DNA from: CAMBDR01 sp046597185
GTDB taxonomy: Bacteria > Pseudomonadota > Gammaproteobacteria > Burkholderiales > Burkholderiaceae_D
DNA length: 21,544 nt
Direction: 5' to 3'
Assembly (NCBI GenBank): GCA_046597185.1
Contig: JBKJLF010000636.1
Coordinates: 1-21,544 of the forward strand
The notes under the pieces were generated by a model. It did no database searches. It worked only from the letters and a program-made list of their open reading frames with translations, and was not told where the DNA came from. Made by a program: the position numbers and the translations under genes. Of this stretch, positions 13,721 to 21,544 are shown in pieces (position 1 is the first letter of the stretch; the number at the start of each line of letters is the position of its first letter).

Positions 13721-14890
13721 ATGCCGAATCAACAGCAACATTCAAGCGATGCAGTTCAAACACGTCGATCTGCCAGTCAGTCAGCAGCCAGTCCGAAGGG
13801 ACTTGATTTCAATGGCCAGATTGTCCTTGTCTTTCAAGGCGGCGGGGCACTGGGTGCCTATCAGGTGGGGGTTTATGAGGCATTGCACGAAATGGGCGTG
13901 GAGCCGGACTGGGTGATTGGCACCTCGATTGGTGCCATTAATGCCGCCTTAATTGCAGGCAATAAACTCGAAAACCGCATTGCACGTATCAACGAATTTT
14001 GGAGAACGGTACAGTCCCCCCCGCCGTTTGGTTTTGACATGGGGTTTCTCCAGTCTTTCGCGCAAAGCATGATGAATAGCAACACCGTGTGTTTTGGTGT
14101 CAATGGTTTTTTCAAGCCCAATTACGCAGCGCAATTAGACAGCAAAAGCACCCTCGGCCCCTGGAAGGCGGGTTATTACGACACCAGCCCCTTGGCCGAC
14201 ACACTGAACCGATTAATCGATTTTGATCTGATCAATCAATCCAAACAGACTCGCCTCTCCCTTGGTGCAGTGAATGTGCTGTCGGGCAAGATGCACTATT
14301 TCGACAGCCGCGAGAAGCTCATCGGCGTGGCCAATATCATGGCATCCGGCGCGCTACCGCCCGCCTTCCCCGCAGTTGAGGTTGACGGCGAACCGTATTG
14401 GGACGGCGGCATTTTTTCCAACACGCCATTGGAGGCGGTGATGAATGACAAACCGCGTCGCGACTCCCTGATTTTCGCCATTAACCTGTGGCACTGCGAA
14501 GGCAAAGCACCCCAAACGGTGGCTGAGGCGACTGGCCGCAGCAAAGACATCCAGTTTGCCAGCCGCGCAGACAATTATGTCGAAGCCGAGCGCAAACTGC
14601 ATCGCCTGCGCCACATCATTCGCAAGCTTGGCACGCATTTACCGCCCGAGGCCAGGCAACATGATGAAATCAAAGAAATGCTTTCATGGGGCTGCAAATC
14701 CACCATGCATCTGGTGCGCATGAGTGCGCCCTTGCTGCCCACTGAAGACGCCTACAAAGACATTGATTTTTCAGAATTCGGTATCCAAAGTCGCAGGCAA
14801 GCGGGCTACGCCGACATGCGCGCCGCATTGGCCAAGCGCAGTTGGAATGATCCGTATGATGTGCTTGATGGCGTGGTTTTGCATGATTAA
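13721..14890 (+). CDS. Patatin-like phospholipase family protein
   Basis: 389 residues. The patatin hydrolase core is complete: oxyanion loop GGGALGAYQ (40-48), nucleophile S69 in GTSIG, and the dyad aspartate D228 in WDGG. The C-terminal about 120 residues match the DUF3734 extension seen in this subfamily (KDIQFASRADNY, then LHRLRHIIRKLG, then WNDPYDVLDG). It hydrolyses acyl esters, with phospholipid or hydroxybutyrate-related substrates as candidates. There is no signal peptide; the first 30 residues are polar and low in complexity. The ribosome site is weak (GGAATTATC). Its stop codon overlaps the next start, and its neighbour bdhA suggests a shared metabolic setting. Confidence 0.9.
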   Translation: MPNQQQHSSDAVQTRRSASQSAASPKGLDFNGQIVLVFQGGGALGAYQVGVYEALHEMGVEPDWVIGTSIGAINAALIAGNKLENRIARINEFWRTVQSPPPFGFDMGFLQSFAQSMMNSNTVCFGVNGFFKPNYAAQLDSKSTLGPWKAGYYDTSPLADTLNRLIDFDLINQSKQTRLSLGAVNVLSGKMHYFDSREKLIGVANIMASGALPPAFPAVEVDGEPYWDGGIFSNTPLEAVMNDKPRRDSLIFAINLWHCEGKAPQTVAEATGRSKDIQFASRADNYVEAERKLHRLRHIIRKLGTHLPPEARQHDEIKEMLSWGCKSTMHLVRMSAPLLPTEDAYKDIDFSEFGIQSRRQAGYADMRAALAKRSWNDPYDVLDGVVLHD

Positions 14891-15074
14891 TTTTTTGCAA
14901 ATCACACTGGCAAGTTTCATGGGCGGCGCGATGATGGCACTGGGTGGGGTGTTGATACCCGGCTCCAATGACGGCCTGATTTTGCTTGGCATCCCCATGT
15001 TGTTTCCCTACGCCCTGGTGGCGGTCAGCGTCATGTGCGCAACGGTTGGTTTGGCACAGTACAAACGAATTTAA
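14883..15074 (+). pseudogene. YeeE/YedE-family C-terminal fragment (63 aa)
   Basis: A 63-residue membrane peptide with two helices. The block GSNDGLILLGIPMLFPYA is the signature found near the C-terminus of YeeE/YedE sulfur-compound transporters, which normally have about 350-400 residues and some ten helices. The rest is absent, so this is most likely a leftover of a lost transporter gene. The ATG overlaps the patatin stop (ATGATTAA), and the frame is intact, so it may still be made as a small membrane protein. Confidence 0.55.
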
Positions 15075-15117
15075 TTGCCAAACCGAAATAAATTTAACTC
15101 ATTTACCCTGATTCATT

Positions 15118-16455
15118 ATGTCAATCAACTCTAAACATATCATCATCATCGGTGGCGGCTTCGGCGGCATTACACTGGCGCGCGCACTGCAACACCAGCT
15201 CCCGGCCAATACAACGCTCACACTGATCAACGAAGAAAGTTACACCACGTTCAACCCCATGCTGCCCGAAGCCGTGGGGGCGTCGGTCTTTCCCGAGCAT
15301 GTTGTTGCGCCATTGCGCCAGATAATCGACACACGTTGCGCCAGCCGCTTCATCATGGGCCGTGTTACCCGCATCGACAGCGCCGCGCAAATGCTCCATT
15401 GCACCACGCTGGCAGGGGAATTATCGATCCAATACACGCATCTGGTCTGTGCTTTTGGTTCACGTGCCCGTACCGATTTCCTGCCTGGCATGGCCGAACA
15501 TGCGCTTCCGCTCAAAACCGTGGGCGATGCGATGGAGATCCGCAACACGGTGTTAAAACGCCTGGCACGCATTGAACTGGAAACCGACCCCACCTTGCGC
15601 TTGGCGCTTGGCCACTTTATTGTGATCGGTGGCGGTTTCTCCGGGGTGGAGGTGGCGGGTGAATTGATCGATTCCATCTCCAGCATTCGCCGCTACTACT
15701 CCCGCGTCAAACCAGAAGAATTAAAAGTAAGCCTGGTGCAAGACATCGGCAGCCTGCTGCCCGAATTGCCACCAAGCTTGGGTCAATCTGCCTGGCGCTC
15801 ACTGGAAAAGCGTGGTGTGGAAATTCTACTCAACCAGCGTGCCAAAGAGATTTCAGCCAAGGGCGTGCATTTGGTCAGTGGGGGATTGCTCACCGGGGCG
15901 ACGGTAATCTGTACCGTGGGTACGCGCCCGAATGTGCTAACCGAAGCCCTGGCGCAATGCGGTGCCAGCATTGAACGTGGGCGCATCGTAACCCAGGGCG
16001 ATTTGTCGGTATCCGGGGTCCCCAATGTATGGGCAGTGGGCGACTGCGCACAAATTCCCAATGCGCTTGACAACAAGGCGTCCCCACCCACCGCGCAGTT
16101 TGCGGTACAGCAAGCCAAATTGCTGGCAAAAAATTTGCTGGCAAACCTGAATGGACAAGCACCGGCTACCTTTAACTACCGCTCACGCGGCATGATGGCT
16201 GCCATAGGGCACATGAAAGGCGTGGCCCAAGTGTTTGGCGTTCCCATTGGCGGTTTGCCAGCATGGCTAATATGGCGCGCCTACTACCTTTCACAAATGC
16301 CGACATTTGGCCGCAAGTTACGCATCTGGGTCGAGTGGACATGGGGTATGTTTTTTCCTGCCGACATCACGCATCTGCGCTTTTTGCGCAGCCATGATCT
16401 CAATGAGACAGACGGCTTGCCTGTGCAAACACCCCCGCCCCCGCCAAAATCATAA
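15118..16455 (+). CDS. NADH dehydrogenase (NDH-2)-like flavoprotein
   Basis: 445 residues of the type II NADH dehydrogenase/FAD pyridine nucleotide oxidoreductase family. The FAD loop is IGGGFGG (11-17), the NADH loop is IGGGFSGVEVAGE (170-182), and the second FAD contact is VWAVGDCA (304-311). The late segment PPTAQFAVQQA is the conserved quinone-side block. The C-terminal amphipathic stretch (RKLRIWVEWTWGMFFPADITH) should anchor it to the inner membrane face, where it passes electrons from NADH to quinone without pumping protons. A short proline run ends the protein. The ribosome site is weak. Sulfide:quinone oxidoreductase is less likely, as the needed cysteine pattern is not seen. Confidence 0.88.
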   Translation: MSINSKHIIIIGGGFGGITLARALQHQLPANTTLTLINEESYTTFNPMLPEAVGASVFPEHVVAPLRQIIDTRCASRFIMGRVTRIDSAAQMLHCTTLAGELSIQYTHLVCAFGSRARTDFLPGMAEHALPLKTVGDAMEIRNTVLKRLARIELETDPTLRLALGHFIVIGGGFSGVEVAGELIDSISSIRRYYSRVKPEELKVSLVQDIGSLLPELPPSLGQSAWRSLEKRGVEILLNQRAKEISAKGVHLVSGGLLTGATVICTVGTRPNVLTEALAQCGASIERGRIVTQGDLSVSGVPNVWAVGDCAQIPNALDNKASPPTAQFAVQQAKLLAKNLLANLNGQAPATFNYRSRGMMAAIGHMKGVAQVFGVPIGGLPAWLIWRAYYLSQMPTFGRKLRIWVEWTWGMFFPADITHLRFLRSHDLNETDGLPVQTPPPPPKS

Positions 16456-16467
16456 AAACGAGGCACC

Positions 16468-16503
16468 CCGAATCTGCCGAATCTGCCGAATCTGCCGAAT
16501 CTT
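16468..16503. repeat. Four 9-bp tandem repeats between convergent genes
   Basis: CCGAATCTG three times plus a fourth copy CCGAATCTT. The array lies 12 bases after the ndh stop and 9 bases before the stop of the minus-strand gene. Confidence 0.92.
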
Positions 16504-16512
16504 GGCCAGCGG

Positions 16513-18135
16513 CTATACCAGCTCCTGGCAAAGGCGCTGCATGCTGGCTTCGGATTGTTCGATGATGCGGTTGCCAACCCGCAACTGCATTGCCTGTACC
16601 TGATGCGCCGCTTCCAGTTCCAGCAACATCGGCCCTAACATGGCCAGCGCGGTTTGATGATAATCCTGCTCCAATTGCGCCAACTGGCTTTCAAAAGAAC
16701 CGGCAGCTTGTTGCAAGCGCTGGCGCACCACCTCTTCAATGGCGCGCCGTTTGGATTGGATTTCGTCAATTTTGCGTTTATCGTTATCGGTAAACCATTT
16801 GAATAAACCTGCCGCCGCCATTGCCCCCACCAAAAATGGCGCAACGGGCGCAACCAGCGGCAATACCACGGCCGAACCCAACAAATACGCCGCCGCACCC
16901 GTTCCAGCAACGGCGATGGTGCCCGCGCCCAGCGTCAGGTTGGCGGCAGAATCGACCGCGTTCACAACACGGGTGCCAAGGCGTAGCGGCGGCATTAATT
17001 GTGCCAGTTCGGCGTGATGTTGTTTGGCAATAATCGACGCTCGCACCACTTGCATGTCCACCTGAAACAGCTTGAGTTCTTCTTTCAACAGGCGCAGGGT
17101 TTCTTCACGCCGCCGCACCGCACGCTCAATGCGCCGCTCGGCTTCTTTGCCGAACTGGGTTTTGGCAATGCTGGCCCAGACATCTTTATCTTTCCAGGCA
17201 TCGGTTTGCAGGCGCTCGGTAATCGCGGTTTCGATGGCATTGCCCGCGTCGTGTACCAGATCATCAATATCTTCGGTAAAGGTTTGCCGCTCATAAGCGA
17301 TGCGGGCTTTAACGATGACCAGCCGTTGCCGGATTTGTTGCAATAATTGTTGCGCCATATTTTGCATGCTGCCCAGCGTCGTTGCCAGCCCTGCTGTATT
17401 ACCTGCCGCCTTAGCTGCAACATTACCTCCCACATTATCAGGCGGCATAACGCTGGCAATCTGGCTGCGGTATGCATGAATATCGGACTCGATCCGGCGC
17501 GCCACCAGAGCAAACTGGCTGGCCAGCGCCTGGCGCGAGAGCGCACCACTTTGGCAGGCCCGGGCGCTCTTGATCACGTCCGGGTCGCCGATGTGGCGGC
17601 CAAATTCCAACACCCGGTCGGTAACATCTTCACTCTTGACCAAACGGCGCGCTTTGGCGCTGAGCTGGCCGAGCAAGCTGGTCTCGTCTTGCTGCGGCAG
17701 GCTATCCAATTCGTCCTTACTCAATGTCACCTTGAGGGCCGCAGCCAAACGCTTGGCCAGGGGGCGGGCGGCATGCCCCTGCCCGAGCAGCAAAGGCTTG
17801 GCCATCAACCATGCGGCTTCACATTCCTGGGTGTTGGACCCAGGCTGTGCCCGCGCCAGATCGGCCAGTGCTTTATCCAAATCCACGCCCTGCTCCAGCG
17901 CATGGAAAATTAACATCCCCATCAAGGCAGAATATTGCGAGTTACGCGCAACGTCCATCAGGGCGGAAAAATCGGATAAGGATACGCTTTTATCCGCACT
18001 GGCCAGCGCCACCAAGGTGCGCGCATAGACAGCAAAAAAGGATTTGTCGGTCTGCAAGTACGTGGCCAAAGGCGGGAAGTTCAACCCGGCCGCCAAATTT
18101 GCATCGTTCGATACATTACTGGAAGTAGTTGCCAT
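16513..18135 (-). CDS. Large coiled-coil membrane protein of unknown function
   Basis: 540 residues from the ATG at 18135, chosen because AAAGGG lies eight bases before it. Most of the protein is charged helix with heptad-like stretches (residues about 255-370 and 455-540). A hydrophobic block at about 400-448 (LGAGTIAVAGTGAAAYLLG, then a proline-broken second half ending GAMAAAGLFKWF) is two membrane-inserting helices. Long helix, hydrophobic hairpin, long helix recalls the stalk and paddle of bacterial dynamin-like proteins, but no GTPase P-loop is present. The N-terminal 150 residues are a soluble helical domain with conserved-looking Leu/Ala pattern. It is convergent with ndh. The function is unknown; a membrane-shaping role is only a guess. 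Confidence 0.8.
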   Translation of the reverse strand: MATTSSNVSNDANLAAGLNFPPLATYLQTDKSFFAVYARTLVALASADKSVSLSDFSALMDVARNSQYSALMGMLIFHALEQGVDLDKALADLARAQPGSNTQECEAAWLMAKPLLLGQGHAARPLAKRLAAALKVTLSKDELDSLPQQDETSLLGQLSAKARRLVKSEDVTDRVLEFGRHIGDPDVIKSARACQSGALSRQALASQFALVARRIESDIHAYRSQIASVMPPDNVGGNVAAKAAGNTAGLATTLGSMQNMAQQLLQQIRQRLVIVKARIAYERQTFTEDIDDLVHDAGNAIETAITERLQTDAWKDKDVWASIAKTQFGKEAERRIERAVRRREETLRLLKEELKLFQVDMQVVRASIIAKQHHAELAQLMPPLRLGTRVVNAVDSAANLTLGAGTIAVAGTGAAAYLLGSAVVLPLVAPVAPFLVGAMAAAGLFKWFTDNDKRKIDEIQSKRRAIEEVVRQRLQQAAGSFESQLAQLEQDYHQTALAMLGPMLLELEAAHQVQAMQLRVGNRIIEQSEASMQRLCQELV

Positions 18136-18261
18136 AGATATGCCCTTTTCAAATTCATTGAACTTGATTTTACACCACCTGGCGGATCCCAAGGCAGGTT
18201 CAAAAATGAAGCGGTCGTATTTATTCTCTTTCAAATAGGTGCACTAACTGAGTGATGCCGC

Positions 18262-18267
18262 TATAAT
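18262..18267 (+). promoter_or_regulatory. Consensus -10 box TATAAT
   Basis: A perfect TATAAT stands 68 bases before the DUF4124 start. The -35 region (GTGCAC at 17-base spacing) is poor, so an activator or weak promoter is likely. Confidence 0.45.
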
Positions 18268-18334
18268 TTGACGATGGATTCCTGAGGAAAATAGTTAACG
18301 GGGATAAACCACTCAAATAACCAAGGAAAAACTT

Positions 18335-18553
18335 ATGTCCACGCGTCCCCGCCTTTTCCTCATTGCACTGCTTGCCTGCGCATGCTTTCCCGCAGCCGCC
18401 CAGCAAATGAACAAATGCAAGCAAGCTAACGGGTCGTATTCCTTTCAGGACGCGCCGTGTCCAGGCAACGCCAGTCAGGAAGTCATCAAGTTTGACGCCA
18501 GGGGGAATATTCAAAAAACCCCCCAAAGCCAGCGCCAGCCAGGAGGCAGTTAG
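18335..18553 (+). CDS. DUF4124-type exported protein, N-terminal part
   Basis: 72 residues. A signal peptide (LFLIALLACACFPAAA, cut before QQ) is followed by the DUF4124 core MNKCKQANGSYSFQDAPCPG with its two cysteines. DUF4124 proteins are small periplasmic proteins of unknown role. The frame stops at TAG 18551 soon after an A6C6 tract (18513-18524), while the next plus-strand frame stays open and continues as a proline-rich linker and membrane domain. Taken alone the length is short but acceptable. AAGGAAAAAC precedes the ATG. See the overlapping entry for the probable second half. Confidence 0.75.
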   Translation: MSTRPRLFLIALLACACFPAAAQQMNKCKQANGSYSFQDAPCPGNASQEVIKFDARGNIQKTPQSQRQPGGS

Positions 18554-19025
18554 CCCAAGCCCGGTGGCAAAAGCCGTCAATACGCCGTCCCCAAGCCCTG
18601 TACCTGGCACCACGTCAACACCAGCCCCTTCAACACCAGCCCCTTCAACAACCCCCAGCCCGAGCCCGCCCCCTTTGCCCGAGGTCGCGCCCAATATTGA
18701 AAACGAGCCCATCGTTACAAGCACGCCCACCCCGCGCAATAACCCCTACGCCCGAACAGAGAAATCAGCATCGGGGTGGTCCGGACTTGGCATTGTCAGG
18801 ATTGTGTTTGGATTGATCAGTATCGCCGGGCTTTTTGTCAGTGGCATTTGGCTACTTGTCCTGGCATTCCAAAAAAGTCTGCTGTGGGGCTTGCTTTGCC
18901 TCTTCTTTTCATTTCCTTGTACATTAATTTTCGCTGTCACCAATTGGGAACAGGCAAAAATGCCCTTCATCATTTCGGTTTTTAGCACAGGGCTGCTGGT
19001 TTTTACCATCATTGGTATTTTTTAA
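18492..19025 (+). CDS. Pro-rich linker and membrane domain, probable second half of the DUF4124 gene
   Basis: 177 residues in the +1 frame relative to the DUF4124 gene. There is no ATG at its start (TTG at 18492, no ribosome site), which argues that it is not a separate gene. After a Pro/Ser/Thr linker with a PAPST repeat (15-bp DNA repeat near 18617-18650) come three membrane helices: IVRIVFGLISIAGLFVSG, WGLLCLFFSFPCTLIFAV and IISVFSTGLLVFTIIGIF. A shift at the A6C6 tract would give one protein of about 230 residues: signal peptide, DUF4124 domain, linker, membrane domain. Either a base has been gained in the tract (in the genome or the reads), or the tract varies in length. Confidence 0.55.
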   Translation: MTPGGIFKKPPKASASQEAVSPSPVAKAVNTPSPSPVPGTTSTPAPSTPAPSTTPSPSPPPLPEVAPNIENEPIVTSTPTPRNNPYARTEKSASGWSGLGIVRIVFGLISIAGLFVSGIWLLVLAFQKSLLWGLLCLFFSFPCTLIFAVTNWEQAKMPFIISVFSTGLLVFTIIGIF

Positions 19026-19060
19026 GCTTGCCTGGGCAAAAGCCGAGCGAGGCAAAGTAG

Positions 19061-19091
19061 CAATCAGTTGGCGCAATCAGTTGGCGCAATC
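19061..19091. repeat. 13-bp tandem repeat at a gene 3' end
   Basis: CAATCAGTTGGCG occurs twice, followed by a partial third copy CAATC that overlaps the stop codon of the SCO-like fragment. Confidence 0.9.
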
Positions 19092-19290
19092 ATGAGCGCT
19101 CCGCCAGCAGGCGACGATAGTCGCTTGCCATGCGGCGTAGTTCGATGAGCGAGCTGGCATCATACACGCCGCGTATTCGCCCTTCTTGATCGAGCAATAA
19201 GGCGCGCTGACCATGCAGCGGTTCGCCATTGGCGGCGCGCAATTGAATATCTGTTTGCAAGCTGCGTGCCAAATTGCGGTTATTGCACAT
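19090..19290 (-). pseudogene. SCO1/SenC-like C-terminal fragment (66 aa)
   Basis: The stretch ALLLDQEGRIRGVYDASS followed by ELRRMASDYRRLLAER resembles the last part of SCO1/SenC proteins (a -LVD--GRIRG-YD- strand-turn and the final helix). The copper-binding CxxxC and thioredoxin core, normally 100 or more residues earlier, are missing. Its ATG overlaps the stop of the YHYH gene (11 bases shared), so it may be translated by coupling. Family assignment rests on this short stretch. SCO and YHYH genes both belong to copper or redox settings, which may be why they are side by side. Confidence 0.5.
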
Positions 19291-20209
19291 TCACTGGCGT
19301 GCCTTTGTAGCAGCCTATGGTGTAGGGAAATTCTTTGGTTTGGTGGTAGTGGTATTGCACCACACTGACGCCATTGAGGGTGATGGCGTGGCTGTGGCCG
19401 TGGCATTCATCCAGATCAGCATTGGTCAGGGCTTTGCCATTTTCGCCTTGGTTGCCATAGATGCCAAAACCATCGGCAATATAGCCGACCAGGGGTGAAT
19501 GCTGGCCCGCCACATCTTTTTGCGCCAGACAGGTGCTGATATTGTGGTGGTGATATTGGCCAGTGCGCTCGGGGTGGCCCTGGCAGGCGTCTTGCACTTC
19601 CCACGCTACGGCGTCGCGATTGCCGCCATCATCGGCATTGAACAGGCGCACGCCGTCCAGCAACACCCCGATTGCGCCCAGGCTGGTGCAAGTCGGTTGC
19701 GCGGCGACCTGCGGGTTGGCGGGTAAACCCCAGGCGATATTCGATTGCATGATGGTGTTGGGATTGCGGTCAATGGCATAGGCGGGGTCGCTCTGGGCGA
19801 CCGGAAACACGCCCGAAGGCGAGGCCGGCAAGCCATTGCCCGTGATGTTCAGGCTATTGCCGAGCGAGACCATGAAGCTGGAAATCCAGTTGACTGAACC
19901 CTGGACGCTGATTTTGGTGAGCGAATTCCAGGTCGAGCCATCGGCGTTAAACCACGGCCCCCGGCTGCTGGCCCCGCCGCCGCCATTACTGCGATAACAG
20001 GTGTAGACATAACCCACGGCGGGCGTGGTTTGGCTGAATTTACCGTCGCCCAAAGGCACTTTGGCGGGGTCGATTGCGCTGGCGCTGCCAGTCGTGCTGC
20101 CTGTGCCCGTGCTCGCGCCTGCATTCACGCTCGCTGGCGCACTGCCGGAACCACCGCCACAAGCAATTAAACTGGCGGCAACCCCGATTGTTAAGACTAA
20201 CTGTTTCAT
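19280..20209 (-). CDS. YHYH-domain lipoprotein
   Basis: 309 residues from the ATG at 20209 (GGGAGAAAAT in front). The signal ends in a lipobox LIAC with C17, followed by a GGG/Ser/Thr linker typical of outer-membrane lipoproteins. The C-terminal region is the YHYH domain: GQYHHHNISTCL, HSPLVGYIADGFGIYGNQGE, CHGHSHAI and YHYHQTKEFPYTIGC. The many histidines and cysteines suggest metal binding, with copper as the usual guess; the biochemical role is not established. A frame extending to 20242 lacks a ribosome site and is not used. It is followed closely by the SCO-like fragment. Confidence 0.88.
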   Translation of the reverse strand: MKQLVLTIGVAASLIACGGGSGSAPASVNAGASTGTGSTTGSASAIDPAKVPLGDGKFSQTTPAVGYVYTCYRSNGGGGASSRGPWFNADGSTWNSLTKISVQGSVNWISSFMVSLGNSLNITGNGLPASPSGVFPVAQSDPAYAIDRNPNTIMQSNIAWGLPANPQVAAQPTCTSLGAIGVLLDGVRLFNADDGGNRDAVAWEVQDACQGHPERTGQYHHHNISTCLAQKDVAGQHSPLVGYIADGFGIYGNQGENGKALTNADLDECHGHSHAITLNGVSVVQYHYHQTKEFPYTIGCYKGTPVNVQ

Positions 20210-20346
20210 ATTTTCTCCCGTTCCACTGTGTCTGATCAACACCCATGAGCAGATGATAGACGTGAAATCTGGAGCAAATATGGAGACTTGTGGAGCAATT
20301 GTTTCGCCAATACCTCGGCTTTGTATCGTATTGTGAATCCAGCGCG

Positions 20347-21427
20347 TTAATCCAGCACGCCAAGCTGCAGGGTTTTGGCCAATTGATTCAACTGGTATTG
20401 CGGCAGCATCCCATAATTATAAAAAGCAAACTGGCTGATGCCCAGCGTTTGTAGGCCCGCCAGCGCCGCTTCCAGTTCGGCACCGTTAGCCAAATCCGGC
20501 GCACCGGGACGCAAGATAGCACGCACTTGGTCCACACTGATTTGGCCCAGGCTTTGCCAGGCATCGGCAATCACGCGTTTGGCTGTGGCTTCGTAAAAGG
20601 GGATTTCAAGGTAATCTGCCACTTCAGCCAGCGCGGGCAAATCGCTGCCTTCGGTCCAGCAAGCCACGGTGGGGCGCTGCACGGCAGGGATTACCGCCAA
20701 TTGCATGCTGGCGGGAATAACCGCAGCTATCGCACGTACCAATTCGGTCACCCGATTCTGGCGCAGGCGGATGAAGGCGGTAAAATCCGGCTTATCCAAC
20801 AGCTCGGCCTCCATCCAGTCAGCCATTTGCGCGGCGGCGGCACGGGCAGCGCTTTTGCAGGCATCACAGAAACACAGGCCCAACATCGTGTCTAGCCAAG
20901 GATTGGAAACCACTTGGGCAAATTCATGATGGTAGCCATGGCTATACGGCAGGCAACCCGGCGCTTCCAACACCAAACTGTGCAGCGCGTGTTGCTGGCT
21001 CAGGTCGGCACACAATGCCACTGCGTAGTCCAACACCGCCGCTTGCATCGGACATAAACTATATAAATACGGGTCGCCAAAGACATTTTTTACCGTGTAT
21101 TGCGGATAGGCGGCACCGATGCGGCTATTGTGCAGCAACACCGTCCAGCCGTGCACATTCAAACGGCCATCGGCCAATAAAACGGGAAAATTGCGCGGGT
21201 GGCGGGGTCGGTATGCGCTTGCGGTTGGATGCTGCCATAGCGCGAGAAAGCCGGGTCAAAATACACTACGCCGTCTTGCGGGAAGATGACCCGGGGTGGA
21301 TTTTTGGCGTGGGGGCGGATAAATTTACCGGCATGGTAGCTGGTGGCGAGCGTGACATCCTGAATGCCCATGCCCAGCAATTCATCAACAAAGGCGGTTA
21401 CGCTGACATCTTACACATCCCAAGCAT
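20347..21427 (-). pseudogene. TIM-barrel-like hypothetical gene broken by two frameshifts
   Basis: Three consecutive frames join into one protein of about 360 residues. ATG at 21427 reads MLGMCK, then a shift near 21411. The second part runs DVSVTAFVDELLGMGIQDV to HTDPATRA, with a shift near 21185-21195. The third part starts FPVLLADGRLNVHGWTVLLH and runs to the stop at 20347. Features include RPHAKNPPRVIFPQDG, LVLEAPGCLPYSHGYHHEF and a CFCDACK motif, followed by helices. The alternating strand/helix pattern suggests a glycosidase-like TIM barrel, but I do not recognise a named family. The last 276 residues form an open frame of their own with a TTG start. It is either a decayed gene or has two sequencing indels. 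Confidence 0.6.
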
Positions 21428-21434
21428 CTGATCT

Positions 21435-21542
21435 TTACCCAGATCCCGCCCGGCTGGACACGGGTACTTGTGTCGCATCCCTCATGACGCGCCACATCAC
21501 GACAATGTCATCAAGACGTTGCAACCCAAGCCAAAGTGTCTG
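21435..21542 (-). CDS. C-terminal end of an upstream minus-strand gene (partial)
   Basis: A frame open from the window edge to TAA at 21435-21437 encodes 35 residues including LQRLDDIVVMWRVMRDATQ. The composition looks protein-like, and the frame ends eight bases before the next start, as in an operon. It is too short to name, and could be chance. Confidence 0.35.
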   Translation of the reverse strand, partial: QTLWLGLQRLDDIVVMWRVMRDATQVPVSSRAGSG

Positions 21543-21544
21543 TG

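Noticed and set aside
13549..13806. 85-residue ORF across the tandem repeats
   Set aside because: Its repetitive VLRVLRVL-type product is only a translation of the 9-bp repeats.
16284..16577. Minus-strand 97-residue ORF with GRFGRFGRFG
   Set aside because: This is the 9-bp repeat read in one frame, opposite the end of the ndh gene.

Overview
The window looks like a chromosomal segment of a Gram-negative proteobacterium, most likely a betaproteobacterium of the Nitrosomonadales/Methylophilales type. This is an inference from the housekeeping genes (split pntAA-pntAB-pntB transhydrogenase, mnmA, 3-hydroxybutyrate dehydrogenase, DUF3734-type patatin, NDH-2) and from the attC style. I see no rRNA, tRNA or CRISPR array.

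Left part (1-2834) is mobile-element territory. A frameshifted zinc-ribbon/HTH transposase-like gene lies on the minus strand. It is followed by a complete group II intron (about 690-2834) encoding a reverse transcriptase/maturase with an HNH domain. The intron ends only 58 bases before the first integron recombination box and may have split an attC site.

The core (2893 to about 7414) is an integron gene-cassette array. Five attC sites can be read directly. For cassettes 1-4 the R'' box at the cassette's end is the exact reverse complement of the G+TTRRRY box at its start (cassette 5 has one mismatch), which fixes the cassette borders. Cargo: (1) a PD-(D/E)XK-type nuclease-like protein with a QxxxY motif; (2) an unknown 204-aa protein; (3) a short cassette without a convincing gene; (4) a second PD-(D/E)XK-like protein; (5) a two-gene cassette with an L,D-transpeptidase-fold enzyme lacking a signal peptide, overlapping an exported partner, which looks like an effector/immunity or toxin/antidote pair; (6) a 41-aa peptide with a degenerate end site. 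A truncated HigA-type antitoxin C-terminus lies beyond it, suggesting decay at the distal end. No integrase gene is in the window; by orientation it should lie to the left. The array reads like a reservoir of defence and competition genes.

Right part (7629-21544) is ordinary chromosome. A bidirectional terminator separates the array from the minus-strand pntAA-pntAB-pntB operon. Then come mnmA overlapping a carboxymuconolactone-decarboxylase-like gene, bdhA, a patatin-like lipase overlapping a YeeE/YedE C-terminal fragment, an NDH-2-like dehydrogenase, a large minus-strand coiled-coil membrane protein, a DUF4124 gene apparently split by a frameshift at an A6C6 tract, a YHYH-domain lipoprotein overlapping a SCO1/SenC-like fragment, and a gene broken by two frameshifts.

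Two genome-wide tendencies stand out: short tandem repeats (9 or 13 bp units) sit at or just after the 3' ends of four genes, and several genes are frameshifted or truncated. The frameshifts could be real decay or sequencing error.
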